Assembly: GCA_024509875.1 (NCBI GenBank)
Contig: JAMPIV010004474.1
Location: 1 to 64,000, forward strand
DNA: 64,000 bases
From: Oreohelix idahoensis
Taxonomy: Eukaryota; Mollusca; Gastropoda; Stylommatophora; Oreohelicidae
Direction of reading: 5' to 3'
The notes beneath the pieces are model-generated. The model did not search any database, was not told where the DNA came from, and was given only the letters and a program-made list of their open reading frames with translations. The position numbers and the translations under genes are program-made. Position 1 is the stretch's first letter. Every line of letters starts with the position of its first letter. This document shows, in pieces, positions 21,097 to 33,664 of this stretch.

Positions 21097-22269
21097 ACAA
21101 AAGTGGCAATTTCACAGATATAAATGATTTTATGAACTAAGCAGAAAAATCGGAAGTGCTGAAAGGTCAAGGATGAACTAAGGCGAAATTAAATCTGTAC
21201 ACTAAAAATGATGACGTAGACATGGACTCATATAACGGTTATTACAATATATATGAAAATAAAATAATAGCAAGATCAGAATTGACGGGATAGATTACGA
21301 ACATTACTACAGAAATAAATAAAAATGAAACTGAGTACAGCAAAATACACCGGTTATATACAGGACTTCACACCTAACACCAAAGGTCAAATAATTTCAA
21401 GTGCAAACGAAGTAGCCATCGTCAAAACTTCAAAGGGTTTCTTTGCAAAATGGAATTATATTTATATGTATGAGGAGGGCAAGGTTGTCTTGTACTAAAT
21501 TATAGTCGTATAGATAGGCTGGAATAGAGAAACTTACTCATTCCATAGACATATTTTGTTCCTTAAACTATCACCCGTGAAATCTATTTCTCACACCTTT
21601 TTCTCACGTACTTATCAACACCCACTCTACTCAGACGGGACAAAAAATAACTCACAACCTATCTGTACGACACTAATGGATGTAGATGAATGCATCAAGA
21701 GATCAAAAATTTACTTATCAAGAAATATTTGATGCTCATCAATAAAATACTAGTGAGAATGTATTCTGAGCCTGAAAAGCTTGAATGAACGAACAGCTGA
21801 ACTAATCCCCCCCCCCCCCCCTTTTTTTTTTTGCTCCTGTAGTTAGCCCCCATTGTAGGAAGACTGAACGTATACACTTCAAATACTCGTGCAGTTTATG
21901 TAACGATTTGTGTTATATGATGAGGTTGCAGACCCCAAGCAAAACCTTACGTTAATCGCCACTTAAGGCATGCTTTGGTCAGTTATTTCTGTGTCCCTTC
22001 AGAAAATCCAAAGAAATAACAGCAGCCAGAACTATTATGGTTTAGCAGCGTTTCCTTACCCTCTAACGATGCAACTGAATTCGTTAATCATATAACAAAA
22101 ATCTAGAATCACGTATGGGTGGAACACAATTTAGGAATAATACATGTGCGTGATAACATTTCATAGGGAATAGCATAAAGTGATCTTTTTTTAAATGTAA
22201 ACAATATAACATACATGTTTGAATATCATTTTGCTATAACTCATGGAAATACCCCTATAAGATGTGGGA
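21097..22269. other. Unannotated stretch
   Basis: AT-rich, with a C15/T11 homopolymer junction at 21807-21832. No gene or element recognised. Confidence 0.5.
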
Positions 22270-22401
22270 AACATACAAGCATCTTGGCAGCAATACAAGC
22301 ATCTTGGCAGCAATACAAGCATCTTGGCAGCAATACAAGCATCTTGGCAGCAATACAAGCACCTTGGCAGCAATACAAGCGTCTTGGCAGCAATACAAGC
22401 A
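22270..22401. repeat. 20-bp minisatellite
   Basis: About 6.5 tandem copies of ATCTTGGCAGCAATACAAGC, the later ones with single changes. It is a head-to-tail tandem without spacers, so it is not a CRISPR array. Confidence 0.95.
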
Positions 22402-22464
22402 CAGGTTGAGGGTCAAATCATCGCGACATAAGAACAGACAAGGCAAGAGAATCTTTAATTCCAG

Positions 22465-22541
22465 GCCGGGGGGTGGGGGTCGGGGGGGTGGGGGGAGAGG
22501 GGGGGGGGGGGGTGGGAGGGGGGGGGGGGGGGGAGGGAGGG
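22465..22541. repeat. G-rich low-complexity tract
   Basis: About 77 bp made almost entirely of G with scattered T, A and C. It could form G-quadruplexes and is prone to sequencing error. Confidence 0.95.
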
Positions 22542-22739
22542 AAACCAACAGCAATCACGTCCCGCACAAAAAAAATAATCTTCAGAGTGTAAAGGCACTC
22601 CTATTGTATGGATTTGAAACACTCAGATGGTCAAAAGTCACCTACTGTCATAAATGGGTTCTTGCGCAGAATAGAATAATTTCAGAGTGCAGTGGTATGA
22701 TAAGATCACCAGTGTGTAATTGATGGAAAGAACCAGACA

Positions 22740-25175
22740 AATACCACTGACACAACAGATGAAGAAAGGAGATGGACCGGGGCAGGGAGAATAAAGACAG
22801 CAACAGGAGAAATAGTACTTTACTTTGGAAGAGAGGCTGGTCAGCACAATGAAGGCGTAGCCATTATCCTGAAGAAAGGAATAGAAAGGTCATTACTGGA
22901 ATGGAAACCCATAAACAACAGACTGAATAAGACAAGACTGAGAGGAGGATATCACCATAAAAAAACAACCACAATTATACAATGCTATGCACCAACAAAT
23001 GACAGCGACGAAGAGGTCAAGGACGAATTCTATCAACAGCTACAAAAGAAGAGGGAAACAGCACCTAGATATGATCTTATCATAGTAGTGGAAGACCACG
23101 GTGCGAAAGTTGAAACACTCAATACATACAATGAAAAAGTAATGGGGAAATGCGGCAGTGGAACAGCAAACGAGAATGGGGATAAACTAATAAGCTTCTG
23201 CAGCATTAACAATTTGGTAATTGGAGGAACATTTTTTCCACACAAAGAATTTCACAAATTAACATGGGAATCCCCAAATGGCCGGGACAGCAACCAGATA
23301 GAATACATTGGGATCAATGGTAGATGGAGGCATTCATTACAAGATGTAATAGTAAGAAGAGGTGCAGATATGAGAAGCGATCATCATTTAGTAGTAGCAA
23401 GACTGAAGGTGAAAATCAGAACTGCTGGGCCAATTGTAACTAAACAGAAAAGGTATGACATCATAAAACTGAAGGACCCCCTTATCAGAAAAGTTTTGCT
23501 AGGAAAATACAGCGACTGATGATGTTGACCAGATATTCAACACCATTTCTACAATATATAAAGAAAGCAGCAAATCGTGCATGGCATTCCAGGAAAGGGA
23601 GAGACACGATTGGATAACATCAGAAACATTAAACACCATTTGAGAAAAGAAATGAACTGAAAGAAAATAGAAGCAAGGTCCCCAAGTTAAAGGAAATATA
23701 TAGCGAACAGTAGTCTGCTAGAAAAGGAAGTAAAACGTCAAATTCGAGCCAACAAAAGGAAATTCCTGGACGATCTTGCAAGACAGGCAGAAGAGGCAGC
23801 ACTAAGAATTGAAGAACGCAGACAGTATATAAAATAATCAAAACTATCAGCAGAAAATGGGGTGCAAACAGTATTACGTTAGTAAGAGACACGCAATAGA
23901 AATCTCATCACCACAGCACAGGGGCAGGAAACAAGATGGAAAGAGCACTTCAGAGAAACACTGAATAAGGAACCACCAGAGGCGCAGCTGAAATGTTCTG
24001 TGAGGCTGAAAAAAAAATGATCTAGTTGTAAATACAGACATTTTACGAAGAAATCATCACATTATAGGCTATCAAAGGGTTAAAGAATGAAAAAGCTCCT
24101 GGTCACGACAATTTAAAATGCTGAGTTATTCAAGGCAGAAACCTGAACTAGCAGCAAAACTATTAGTACCACTTTTGCACAAGGCTGGAAAACAGAGACA
24201 ACACCAAAGGAGTGGAATAATTGTCTAATTGCCCAAGAAGACCGACCTTGCAGACTGAAACAACTGGAGAGGAATTACTCTCCTCTCAGTTCCCAGTAAA
24301 ATACTAGGCAGGACAATTATCCACAGAATTTTCAAAAGCAGTTGGACCATTAAACTGAGGAAAAGGACAAGCAGGGATTCAGAAAAGATTAGAAGGGACC
24401 CAAGACGCGTCAACAGTGAGGAATGCAGTAAGCGACCCATAGCTTGACTGCCTGCGTCAGGGTCAGCGAAGCAGAGCTGACCAAGACCCTACTCCACCTC
24501 CACGTGGTGGTCCTAGAAACAGGCTGCCTCACTGCAGTCTGGCTGAGGAGTAGGGATCGAAGAGGGAAGGCAAACCCGGTCCCCAAAAATGCCGTGCGGA
24601 AGTCGGATGTGTCGGTCGAAAGGCGCAAATAATACCGCAGCTCCCGCTGTAATTTCCCCGGACATAAACAGCAACCAACGTTTTTTTTCAGGACGAACGA
24701 GGCGAAGGGGAAGAAGATAGGTCCAAGAAGAAAGATTAGAAAATATAACAGATCATATATTCACCTCAGGAACATTATAGAGTGGGCAGATGTGCACAGA
24801 ATGGCAGCAAAGCGTCCCCCAGAGAGACAGCCTATTCATGAACTTTGTTGATTTTGAAAAGGCTTTTGACAGTATACACAGGGACAGCCTATGGAAAATA
24901 CTGAGGGCTTATGGAATTCCCAACTGCATTGTTTCCATCATAAAAAAGCCTCTATGCTAACTTTACATGTAGTGTTGGGCAGAGCAAACTAACGTATGAG
25001 GTGAAGACAAGAGTACGACAGGGATGCCCCTTTTCAACCACTTTATTTGCCGCCGACTGAGCAAAGTAGAAGCAGTTTGTTGCTGCCCTACAAGACGCCA
25101 CCAGGTGTGATGACCACTGACTTCTTTGACAGTTGGCGGCTAAAGATCAAAGTAGAAGTGGAAGAAGAAGAAGAA
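22740..25175 (+). pseudogene. Decayed LINE (APE endonuclease + reverse transcriptase)
   Basis: A non-LTR retrotransposon copy with many stops and frameshifts. The endonuclease region (about 22760-23420) retains CYAPTN, QIEYI and RSDHHLVV. The usual GDFNA motif is altered to a Glu-Asp-His series, so catalysis is lost. RT pieces follow: a KAPGHDNL motif near 24090 and NFVDFEKAFDS near 24838. About 300 bp near 24419-24730 do not match the sister copy at 41558 and look inserted. At about 25055 the RT sequence jumps to the element's 3' UTR (GCCGACTGAGCAAAGT), so the YADD part is deleted. The tail is (GAA)n. It is the same family as the LINE at 41558-52536. The clade is not resolved. Confidence 0.85.
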
Positions 25176-26469
25176 TAGATGAAAAAAATAAGACGTTGGC
25201 ATTAACGAGGACACAATTGAAAACCAGCTGATAACATTATACGGCAACTGTTGCTCTTGCGTTCCCATGGTAACAGAAATTGAGGGAAACTCACGGATAA
25301 GGGAATTAGAGCTTAAAAGAGACAAAAAAGACACAGGAAGAACTGAAGCGGATGGCACCAGGATAGGAAGAGCTTAGTATGCAATTTGAAGGCATACATT
25401 ACACAGGGAGTTGAATTGTACTGATAATGATTCTTCCGAGAATCCCTTTAATTTGGTATGATGATGATTATAGTAATACAAAGTTTACATACTCTGCGCT
25501 TAAACTATCATATAGTGCGCAAAAGAGCTAGGCTTAAAAAAACAAAACGATATGAAAGTAAAATTAATACACTGCACTAAAAGTGAGAGGGTTAGGACTT
25601 CTCTTGTTATCACTGCTACACTTAAATGCCATTGTAATTAATTATAAAATATTATACATAATATGATATAGTAAATTTTAAAAGTATGACAGTTTGGAAA
25701 ATTGCCAAAATACAGAGAGACTCTGAGTGCACAAATACTGTAAATAGACTGAATTGCTGACAATAAGACAGCCGTCCGAAGCCAATCTCGAATTCAGGTG
25801 CTTAGCGCGTCAAGCCGAAAAACGCCGAAAGAGCAGAACAAGCGCCGAACACACACACATATACCATAGTACTTGGTGTTATATAATTTATATTATATAT
25901 GGCCTAGCGACGATATATATAATATTATATTATATATGTTATATATATTATATATATTATATATATAATATATATATATATACTTTATGGTTAGTTATAT
26001 ATATAAGTATATAAAGTATATACATTTTGTATATGTGAAAGGGGTATTCATTTTGTGTATTGTTACGTTTTCGAATACGACGTATAGGTTTTGTTTTATA
26101 TCGTGTGTACAATTGAGATAGGAGATGAACTGCCTATAACCAGAAGGACGAAATCAAGAGCCTCTTTTTAAATAATTATATAGCTTATCCTGCCTGAGGA
26201 GGACGAAGCTACCGCTCGCACCAAATGAAGAGCTGCTCCCTACGGGCGCCACCTCAGATTGGGCGAACAGAAGAAACTCTTACAGGCAAGCAGAAGAGAC
26301 AAGAACACACCGAAAAAGAACACACACACAAAATTAATTTTAATTAAAGAAAAAAAATTAATAAAAAAGCAACTGAAGGTTATCACTTCAAGGGCGTATC
26401 ATCACCATAGGCAGTTAAGACTGCTAATACTAAAAAAAACCTCTCGAGGCGCACCATACATTTCAAACG

Positions 26470-26471
<2 letters not shown>
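25176..26471. other. Unannotated stretch with AT microsatellite
   Basis: AT-rich; 25886-26030 is dominated by TA/ATAT repeats. No gene is recognised. Confidence 0.6.

Positions 26472-26546
<75 letters not shown>
26472..26546. repeat. (GA)n microsatellite
   Basis: About 37 uninterrupted GA units. Reading frames across it are artefacts. Confidence 0.98.
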
Positions 26547-26549
<3 letters not shown>

Positions 26550-28530
26550 ACAGAAAACGGTCTCTGAGGGGGAAAAAAAAGAACCGATAAGAAAATGAAC
26601 AATGTGCGTACAAGAAGAAAAGCAGAAATGGCAGAAAATAGAACCCATAAAAAAATATATACGAGGTATGAGGTATTTTTATTTATTTATTTTATATTTA
26701 TTTTCTTGGGGGGGGGGGGGGGGGGGGTGTATTTGACCGTTGAGGTTAGCTAAGGAACATCATTACTAGAACTCTTCTATCACAAACAACCATCTCCCCA
26801 GAAATATTGATTGGCTTTCTGCAGGAACAGAAATCGGTGCCAGCGTTAACTTGGAGGGCTTAACAAGCCGAGAACATACGAAATCGTCAGGATACTGGAT
26901 TTAAAAAAAAAATAAATAAAAAATTGGAACATAAAAATATTTATGTCGAAGATTACGCATTTCTGTACACGCGTACGTTTCTTCCTATTTATTATAGCTT
27001 ACATATAAATGTTTAAGGGGGAGTTGTTAGACACTTTTTCCAACTAGAAACTGTCTTCAGACACACGAGTAACACGCACAACTCAGTGCATCAATTCTAT
27101 AAATCATCTTCTTATTTTTTTTTAAAGTCTTGTGCACGATTATCGTAAACAATGCACATAATTTTGAGTATTCATCAGCATCCGGCTCCGTGTAGCCGCG
27201 GGAGTCTCTAATGAGACAATGAGAGAATAGGACGACTGCGCCATTGAACATGTCGTATAAGGCTACTAATATGAGGTTGTGCATGGAGCTGGCAACCTCA
27301 CCACGTGAAACACTACCACAAAAACCACCACTGCTGGTGCATGTGAATGTTTGGTGCAGGCTTCCTGGCAAAGGGAATCCGCTACAGTGGTAGCTCGATG
27401 CGGAGTGGACAGGAGAATGGTGATGATGATAACAGATCCATACGCGTAGGGCTGGCAACTACTTCTTGTGAAACAGATTGCTACACAAACTACAATTCAA
27501 TGAAAGCTAACTGCCGTGGTGGAATCGTGATCCTTTAGGAGAGTAAAAGAACAAAGTTGACGATCACAGATCCATGTTCTTTGTTTTATTAGCTGTAGTT
27601 AAGTTATATTTGACTGACAACTATGTTAAATGTTAATGTTGACTTATCCTCATACAAACGGATATTACCCCATACACAATACAGCAGGTCCGCAACATAC
27701 ACCCACAACATTCAAGCAGAATGTATGTGTATTTTGTACACACACAGCATTATTGAGCATTTATCACAGCTTCATGCTGAATATTGTATTGGCTGTCATT
27801 AGATACTTCTTGTGGTGTACATGGCCCAAAACATCAGATCTCAAAATTAAAACGTTTTCAACTATACCAATAAATACAGAAACCATAATCCACATCCCAG
27901 TATCAAAAGTATCCCCTGATACGGAAGAAACGTCACATAAACATGACAAACATGCCTTTAAAACCCACGTCTGCTGTGTTCGATAGTAGCTGGTGTAAAT
28001 CTTTATCAATGGTGTATCGTGTATATTTACACTGGAAGTAACGCTTTTCTCAATAACATTCACTCAACTAATACTTTGCAAGTCAGAAGAAGAAAATATA
28101 TATATATTTTTTTTTTACAATTTATCATTAACTGCAAGATAAAATGAATTTTCACAACGCTAATCTGTAAAACGATCCAGTTTTCCTTCTACGATCCACG
28201 ATGGCACTCTCCTGTTCCCACCTCAAGATGATACAAATATCTGGCCATAGACCATAGCAACGCAAGACGCTATTCTGTTTTAGAGCTGTCGTATAAATTG
28301 TATGGATGTAAACTGAAAAGTACTCGTATTTACTGTTGCAGCTTAGAGAAACTGTTTATTGTGCCTAGGTGGGAGCTGTAAAGACACCACAAGGTTTTGT
28401 TCATTTTAAACGAACAATATTTGTTCTATCAAAGCTTAAATATGTGTGCCCTCTTGATCCCAAACCATTCAAAAATAAAAACCAGCCGGATTTATCTTTT
28501 AAACACTAAAGTGCCTGAAAGAAGCCTAAA
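26547..28530. other. Unannotated stretch
   Basis: It contains a G20 run (26708-26727) and a purine tract followed by TGTTAGAC near 27016-27035 that resembles an LTR edge without other support. It also holds the dispersed repeat at 27265-27440. No gene recognised. Confidence 0.4.
27265..27440 (+). repeat. Dispersed repeat, copy related to 16345-16480
   Basis: It opens with a GTGCATGGAGCTGGCAACCTC segment and includes TTTGGTGCAGGCTTCCTGGC, both with counterparts at 16345-16480. A further short piece of the same kind (GGCTGGCAAC, then GTGAAAC) follows at 27450-27475. Confidence 0.5.
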
Positions 28531-28532
28531 GC

Positions 28533-29056
28533 ATGTCCTGTGGTCAATTATGTCTGAAGTGTGAACTTGCGCCATTATATTGTGATGCCCAATTTCACTA
28601 TGAAAATGTGAAGTCAGTCTTGCTGTATGGCTCAGAGACATGGCAAGTCTCAAAGAGAATCACCTCCAAGCTACAGACGTGTGTAAATAGATGTCTCCGA
28701 CGGATCCTCCGTATAAGATGGCCAGATGTAATAACACATATAGAGCTAAGGAAAAGATGCGGGCAACAGCCAACACAAATGGACATTATGGTAAGAAGGT
28801 GGGGATGGATAGGACATACACTCAGAAGAGAACAATCAAGCATAGCCAGAGGTGCCCTTGACTGGAACCCACAAGGGAAAAGAAGAGTGGGGAGGCCAAC
28901 GAGAACGTGGAGGCGAACAGTGGAAGAGGAGGCTAAGGAAATTGGAATGACTTGGGCACAGTTGAAAAAAGACAGCCCAGAATAGAAATCGATGGAGAGC
29001 AACTGTTTCAGCCCTATGTTCCACGGGGAACGAAAAGGAATGATGATGATGATGAA
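28533..29056 (+). pseudogene. 3' end of a second LINE family
   Basis: An open frame of 150 codons (28533-28985) carries the typical LINE C-terminus: SVLLYGSETW, a CLRRIL segment, RRWGWIGHTLRR and GRPTRTWRRTVEEE. After a frameshift in an A-run near 28967, the conserved ending WRATVSALCST follows to a stop at about 29040. The copy ends in a short GAT repeat. Everything upstream is missing, which is normal 5' truncation. The ending and tail differ from the LINE at 41558-52536, so it is another family. Confidence 0.8.
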
Positions 29057-29695
29057 TTTCACTAAAATACAATCGAGCTTCATGACAACATAAGGTCGCA
29101 AGAGCTTGTTCTCTCTCAAACATACAAAAACTTACAAAACGCATACACACAACATCAGCTTAATCTTATGTGTGTAAACAGACAGGCCATTTTTCTCCCT
29201 CAAAAGAATTTAAAAAATATATTATCTGCGCTATAACCAGGGCCATAAGCGGATGTTATTCATGCCACTTCTGAACAGTATTAGTCGTCTGCTGAATATG
29301 TTAATGCCAAAACCAACGTTCTCCGACTTTGCGATTGAGAATAGTACAGCATTATAAATCATTAAATAAGAATTACTCTCTTTCACTCGATTTCCCTCAC
29401 TCTCCTGCCTCTAAGTATGTATGTATCCAAGATGGCGGCATAGTAAGCCGCACTTTTGTATTGTGCATTTCATTTCGTCGTGATGGAATCTGCGTCTGTG
29501 GTAACAGCCCTCATTAATGCTGTATGAGTTTGCGGTGTGTGAGGCTCATGACTAGGATTATGTTGCTGAAGAAAGAAGCTGTTAAAGGTGATAAAATCAA
29601 GTTTCATTGTCATGTGAGTTCACTGTTCATATTGGTACCAAGCAACCAAGATGGCGGGCTTATGACGCGTCTACCCGACTATTATTCAAAACATC
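29057..29695. other. Unannotated flank of element C
   Basis: Short AT-rich DNA. The segment 29501-29527 (GGTAACAGCCCTCATTAATG) closely resembles 52659-52685, so it is part of a dispersed repeat. No gene. Confidence 0.4.
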
Positions 29696-30782
29696 TGATG
29701 CGTGATGCCATATGATGATGGATGGTATCCGCATGTCTGGTTTTGTGTAGTGTGCAGATGTGTTCAGTCAAACAATGTTCATACAAAAATAACAGGGCAA
29801 TCCACATAGGACGTCAGTAAACTCACGACGTATAAAGTCAATGATTCTTGTAACAGCCGTTGACGTTTTTCTTCATTATTTATTGTGGACGCCACAGTGA
29901 CAAAATGGTTACGCGAATATGTAGGCACATCAAACAGTCATTATCACAGCAACATTCAATACAGCAATAGACGGTAGACAGCATTACAATGATGAGTCAG
30001 ATGCATGTTATATTTCATAGTGCTGTAAATGTAGTCAGGTGAAAAACTCCATCCTTTTCTATAACAGCCAGGAGATAACCAGATGTATGAGATCAGTTCA
30101 CTCTCCTTAGTCTGACTTCAGCAAGACAGACACGTCTGCCGAAGTATAAATAATGTCCTCAAAAATATCCTCTAGATAATAAAGGTTTTCCAAACCTAGT
30201 TCATTTAACAAAGTAGCAAGTAATGGTCCTTGGGACATGCATCAACCGATGCAGTACAATACAGCGACATGTGAGCTGGGAAAACATCTCGTGACGACGA
30301 CTTTCGAAGACAGGCTATGAATCGAAATCGCTCACGACCCAAAATCGATAGAGTTAATGAAAAGTCAATTTACCTTGCCTTCAGGAAATACACAGAAATA
30401 TCACGCCTCCCGACATGTGGGAAACACTAGAGGTATTATCTCGAATAAACGAAATATCCATTAAGAGGACTACACATCCCTGACAGAACAAAAAAAATAG
30501 CGGAGATCCCCTCTTCAACGAGGCATCTCTTTCGCCATTCAAATCGCTCACTCCACTAGTGGTGGGCGGAAACCGATCGACCAAAAAACAAGACCAGTCA
30601 TGCGCAGTCCAGCGCAAAAATGACCACAGCTCAAAACTTAACTGCATTCAATACCAACGCGAGAAGACAAATGCTTACCGAGAAAAGTGACTATAAATTT
30701 CAAGCAGTTGTTGCCCTTGCGTTATAAAATAGATATTGTAATAAAACGATGTTGCGAGAATTTATCACGCAACATATCACCA
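29696..30782 (-). repeat. 3' LTR of element C
   Basis: On the minus strand it starts TGGTGATATG after the polypurine tract and ends GCATCA. Its partner is 39754-40838. Length about 1087 bp. Confidence 0.9.
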
Positions 30783-30830
30783 CCTCCTCCCGATAAAAAA
30801 AAATGTGGAACATATTTTTTTTTTTTTTAA
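30783..30830 (-). promoter_or_regulatory. Polypurine tract and A/T-tract hairpin of C
   Basis: On the minus strand an A-run, ATGTTCCACAT and a T-run are followed by CGGGAGGAGG and the LTR start. It is equivalent to the arrangement in A and E. Confidence 0.7.
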
Positions 30831-31543
30831 ATATCAAAGAGCATGCGATAAGCGGCTCAAAACGCACGAATTATGCGCTGATAATTAATTAAATTGCCTA
30901 ACATGAGGCTAAATATAGAGTGTCTGGTGAGGATATACCTCAACAGAAAAATAAATATGTCTCAAAAAATATTCACATCGGGGAGGTGTCACCAACACAC
31001 ATCACGTTAGCATGTAAACACAATATACGTATGCAAGTTACCATAATCATCATTAAACAGCATACTCTAATATTGTCTTTAAAAATGGATGTACAAATTT
31101 GATAGGAAAATTTAAATAGTACATTCTTTGACATGTAATGACATAAGTACATAGTAAAGTTAAACTACATGACGATCCAGGACATATGCTCTGGTATTCC
31201 GAGGGTAAGTACACAATCTAGAACTCGTCATGCTTGATACTAGTAAGGTAAGTCCTCAGCTCAACAATGACATTCTGAGAAAGTACAAGCAATATAATGC
31301 TAATTAATAACTAATATGCTTCATAAGGTACAATACATTATTAATAATTGTGGCTGTTTAGTAAACTAACGGCCCTTATATTAACTACTCAGTCCTCCTC
31401 TATCATCTTAAAAAACGAACAGAAGAAGATGACAACAAAGCACGATAGTGTGTACATATAAAGTAAGTACAGATGTGCTAATCTATTGTAGAAATATAGG
31501 TGTGTTATGACTCTGTAATATATGGAAATATAGGACAGAAGTA
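30831..31543 (-). other. 3' UTR of element C
   Basis: Non-coding DNA between the pol stop and the hairpin. No separate gene is seen. Confidence 0.6.
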
Positions 31544-33659
31544 TTAGTTGGAGTCATGTGGGCATCTAGACAAAATGTCAGCCATCACATTATCCGCACC
31601 ACGGATAGCTCGTACCGTGAAGTGAAAAGGTTGAAGAGCTATAGCATATCGAGTGGATCTCGAACTCTTCAAATTCTTAGTCTGAATAGCTGTAAGAGCT
31701 TTCTGATCAGTCTCTAGAATGAAATGTGCGCCAGGAGGAATCTTTGTAGCTTTAGAATTGACCAAACCATCGCTAACAACTCACGGTCTAAAACCGAGTA
31801 GTTCCTCTCTGCCGCATTTAGTTTTCTAGAAATGTACATAACAGGATGCAGAGTATTTGCATATTCTTGCATCAGTGCTGCTCCAATCCCAGTGGATGAA
31901 GCATCACTCCGAAGAACAAAAGTCCTATCAAGAGTAGGTAATCTTAAGATGGGAGGAGAAGAAAATATATTCTTGATTTGGTCTAGTGAAGATTGGCATT
32001 CTCCAGACCAACGGACCAGATTAGGCGAACCTTTCTTCAACAATGTTGAGAGAGGTGCCATGATCGAAGATAAATTTGGAATAAATCTCCCATAAAATTG
32101 AATTAAACCTAAGAGACTCCTAACTTTTTTCTTCGTTTTAGGAACAGAGATGTTCAGTATTTTGGAAGTATTGTGGTCTTCTGTCTTCAAGAGACCATGA
32201 CCAACACGATGACCCAGGAAAGAGATTTCACCAAAACCAACAAAAGCTTTAGAAGGTTTCGCTGTCAAATTATTCTCACGTAGAGTGGACAGTAAGTCAT
32301 ATAACCCTAAATAGTGATCTTCCCAGGTATCACTGAAGAGACAGATGTCATCTAAGTATGCGATGACATCCGAACGATGTGACAGAATTCGACGCATCAT
32401 GCGAACGAAAGTGGCAGGGGCGTTCATGAGACCAAAAGGCATAACATTCCATTGAAATAGACCCCTAGGTGTAGAAAAAAAGCAGTAAGAGGTTTGGCAT
32501 GCTCTGCTAAAGGCACTTGCCAATAACCTTTAGACAAGTCAAGTTTAGTGAAGAATCTAGAATTAGAAAGTCTAATCAGTAGATCTTCTAACAAAGGCAT
32601 CGGTTCAGCATCGAACTTTGTGACCTGATTCAATTTGCGATAATCAACACAAATTCGTATGTTCTTATCCTTCTTCCGGACAATAACCATGGAAGAAGAA
32701 TATGGTGAAGTCGATGGTTCAATTATATTTAATTGAATCATTTCATCCAATTCCTTTTCCACTTGCGACTGAAAGTGTATAGGAATAGGATAAGGCCTAA
32801 CCCTAATTGGATTATTGTCGGTAAGAATTATGTCATGTTCTATGACATCTGTGTGTCCAGGAATGTCAGTGAGAACATCCTGAAATGTTTGTAACATCGA
32901 CGAGACTTGTCGATGTTCGTCACCAGAAAGATTAGGAGAAACAGAAACGTTTTTCCAAGATTCCGTAGAATGTAATGGAACCACTGGAAGGGGAAGTTGA
33001 CATCAGAGAAGGTAGATTCCTCATCCTGTATGACAGACAGGGATGAATAATGACCGTGAGGTGCAGGAGCATCATCCGTTGCCTGGAAAATAGGCAGCAA
33101 ATAGTCCGGACGTTCGTGAAATTCCGAAAGCATGTTTATGTGGAAAGTTTTATGCTTTCCATCAATATCGACCACATAGTCAACATCGGAAATCCGAGAG
33201 ACTATTGCATACGGACCTTTCCATGCAATAAGAAGTCTATTTTCCCTACTGGGGAGTAGGACGAATGCTTTGTCACCTGGACAAAGTTGTCGTAGACATC
33301 TATTCTTGTTAGCAAACTGTCTTGCCTTCTCTTTAGCAATTTCTGATGAAGCAGTTGCTAGCTTACATGCCTCAATGATCTTTTGTCTAAGAGCAATGAC
33401 ATACTCATATGAGGATTGAGTTTCATCGCTAATATCATCGGCAGTGATGAGATCGTGTAATAAAGACATAGGGCCGCGTGGACGCGCGCCAAAGACAAGT
33501 TCGAAGGGAGAGAGAAAATCCTGTGTGTTCATTAGGGACTTCTCTATAGGCAAAGAGAGCCGCGGGTAAAACCCTGTCCCAATCTTGAGGATGATCTTCA
33601 GTTATCTTACCAAGCAAAGTCTTGAGCGTTCTATTCAGACGCTCAACTAACCCATTAGA
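31544..33659 (-). pseudogene. pol: Pol of C, downstream part (integrase C-terminus, RT, RNase H)
   Basis: On the minus strand this continues the integrase right after the solo LTR (SNGLVERLN, with the catalytic Glu). Then come the GPY/F module, RT with YLDD (near 32350), RNase H and the same SRCPHDS ending as A and E. The frame changes at about 33508-33517 (extra CT), 32983-32991 (one base lost), 32475-32481 (A-run of 7 where E has 5) and 31733 (one G lost). All domains are otherwise well conserved. Either a young copy has just begun to decay or the assembly has homopolymer errors. Confidence 0.9.
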
Positions 33660-33664
33660 CATAG
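33660..33664. repeat. Target duplication CATAG, left copy
   Basis: A 5-bp duplication CATAG flanking the solo LTR; the right copy is 35520-35524. Removing one copy and the LTR rejoins the integrase sequence between HPM and SNG. Confidence 0.95.

Noticed and set aside
22270..22401. Regular 20-bp repeats resembling a CRISPR-like array
   Set aside because: The copies are head-to-tail without spacers, in an animal-type genome; it is a minisatellite.
26259..26613. Open frames with Arg-Glu or Ser-Leu repeats
   Set aside because: They come from the GA microsatellite read in different frames.
27016..27060. Copia-like LTR edge (purine tract followed by TGTTAGAC)
   Set aside because: There is no partner LTR, primer site or coding region nearby, and such short motifs occur by chance.
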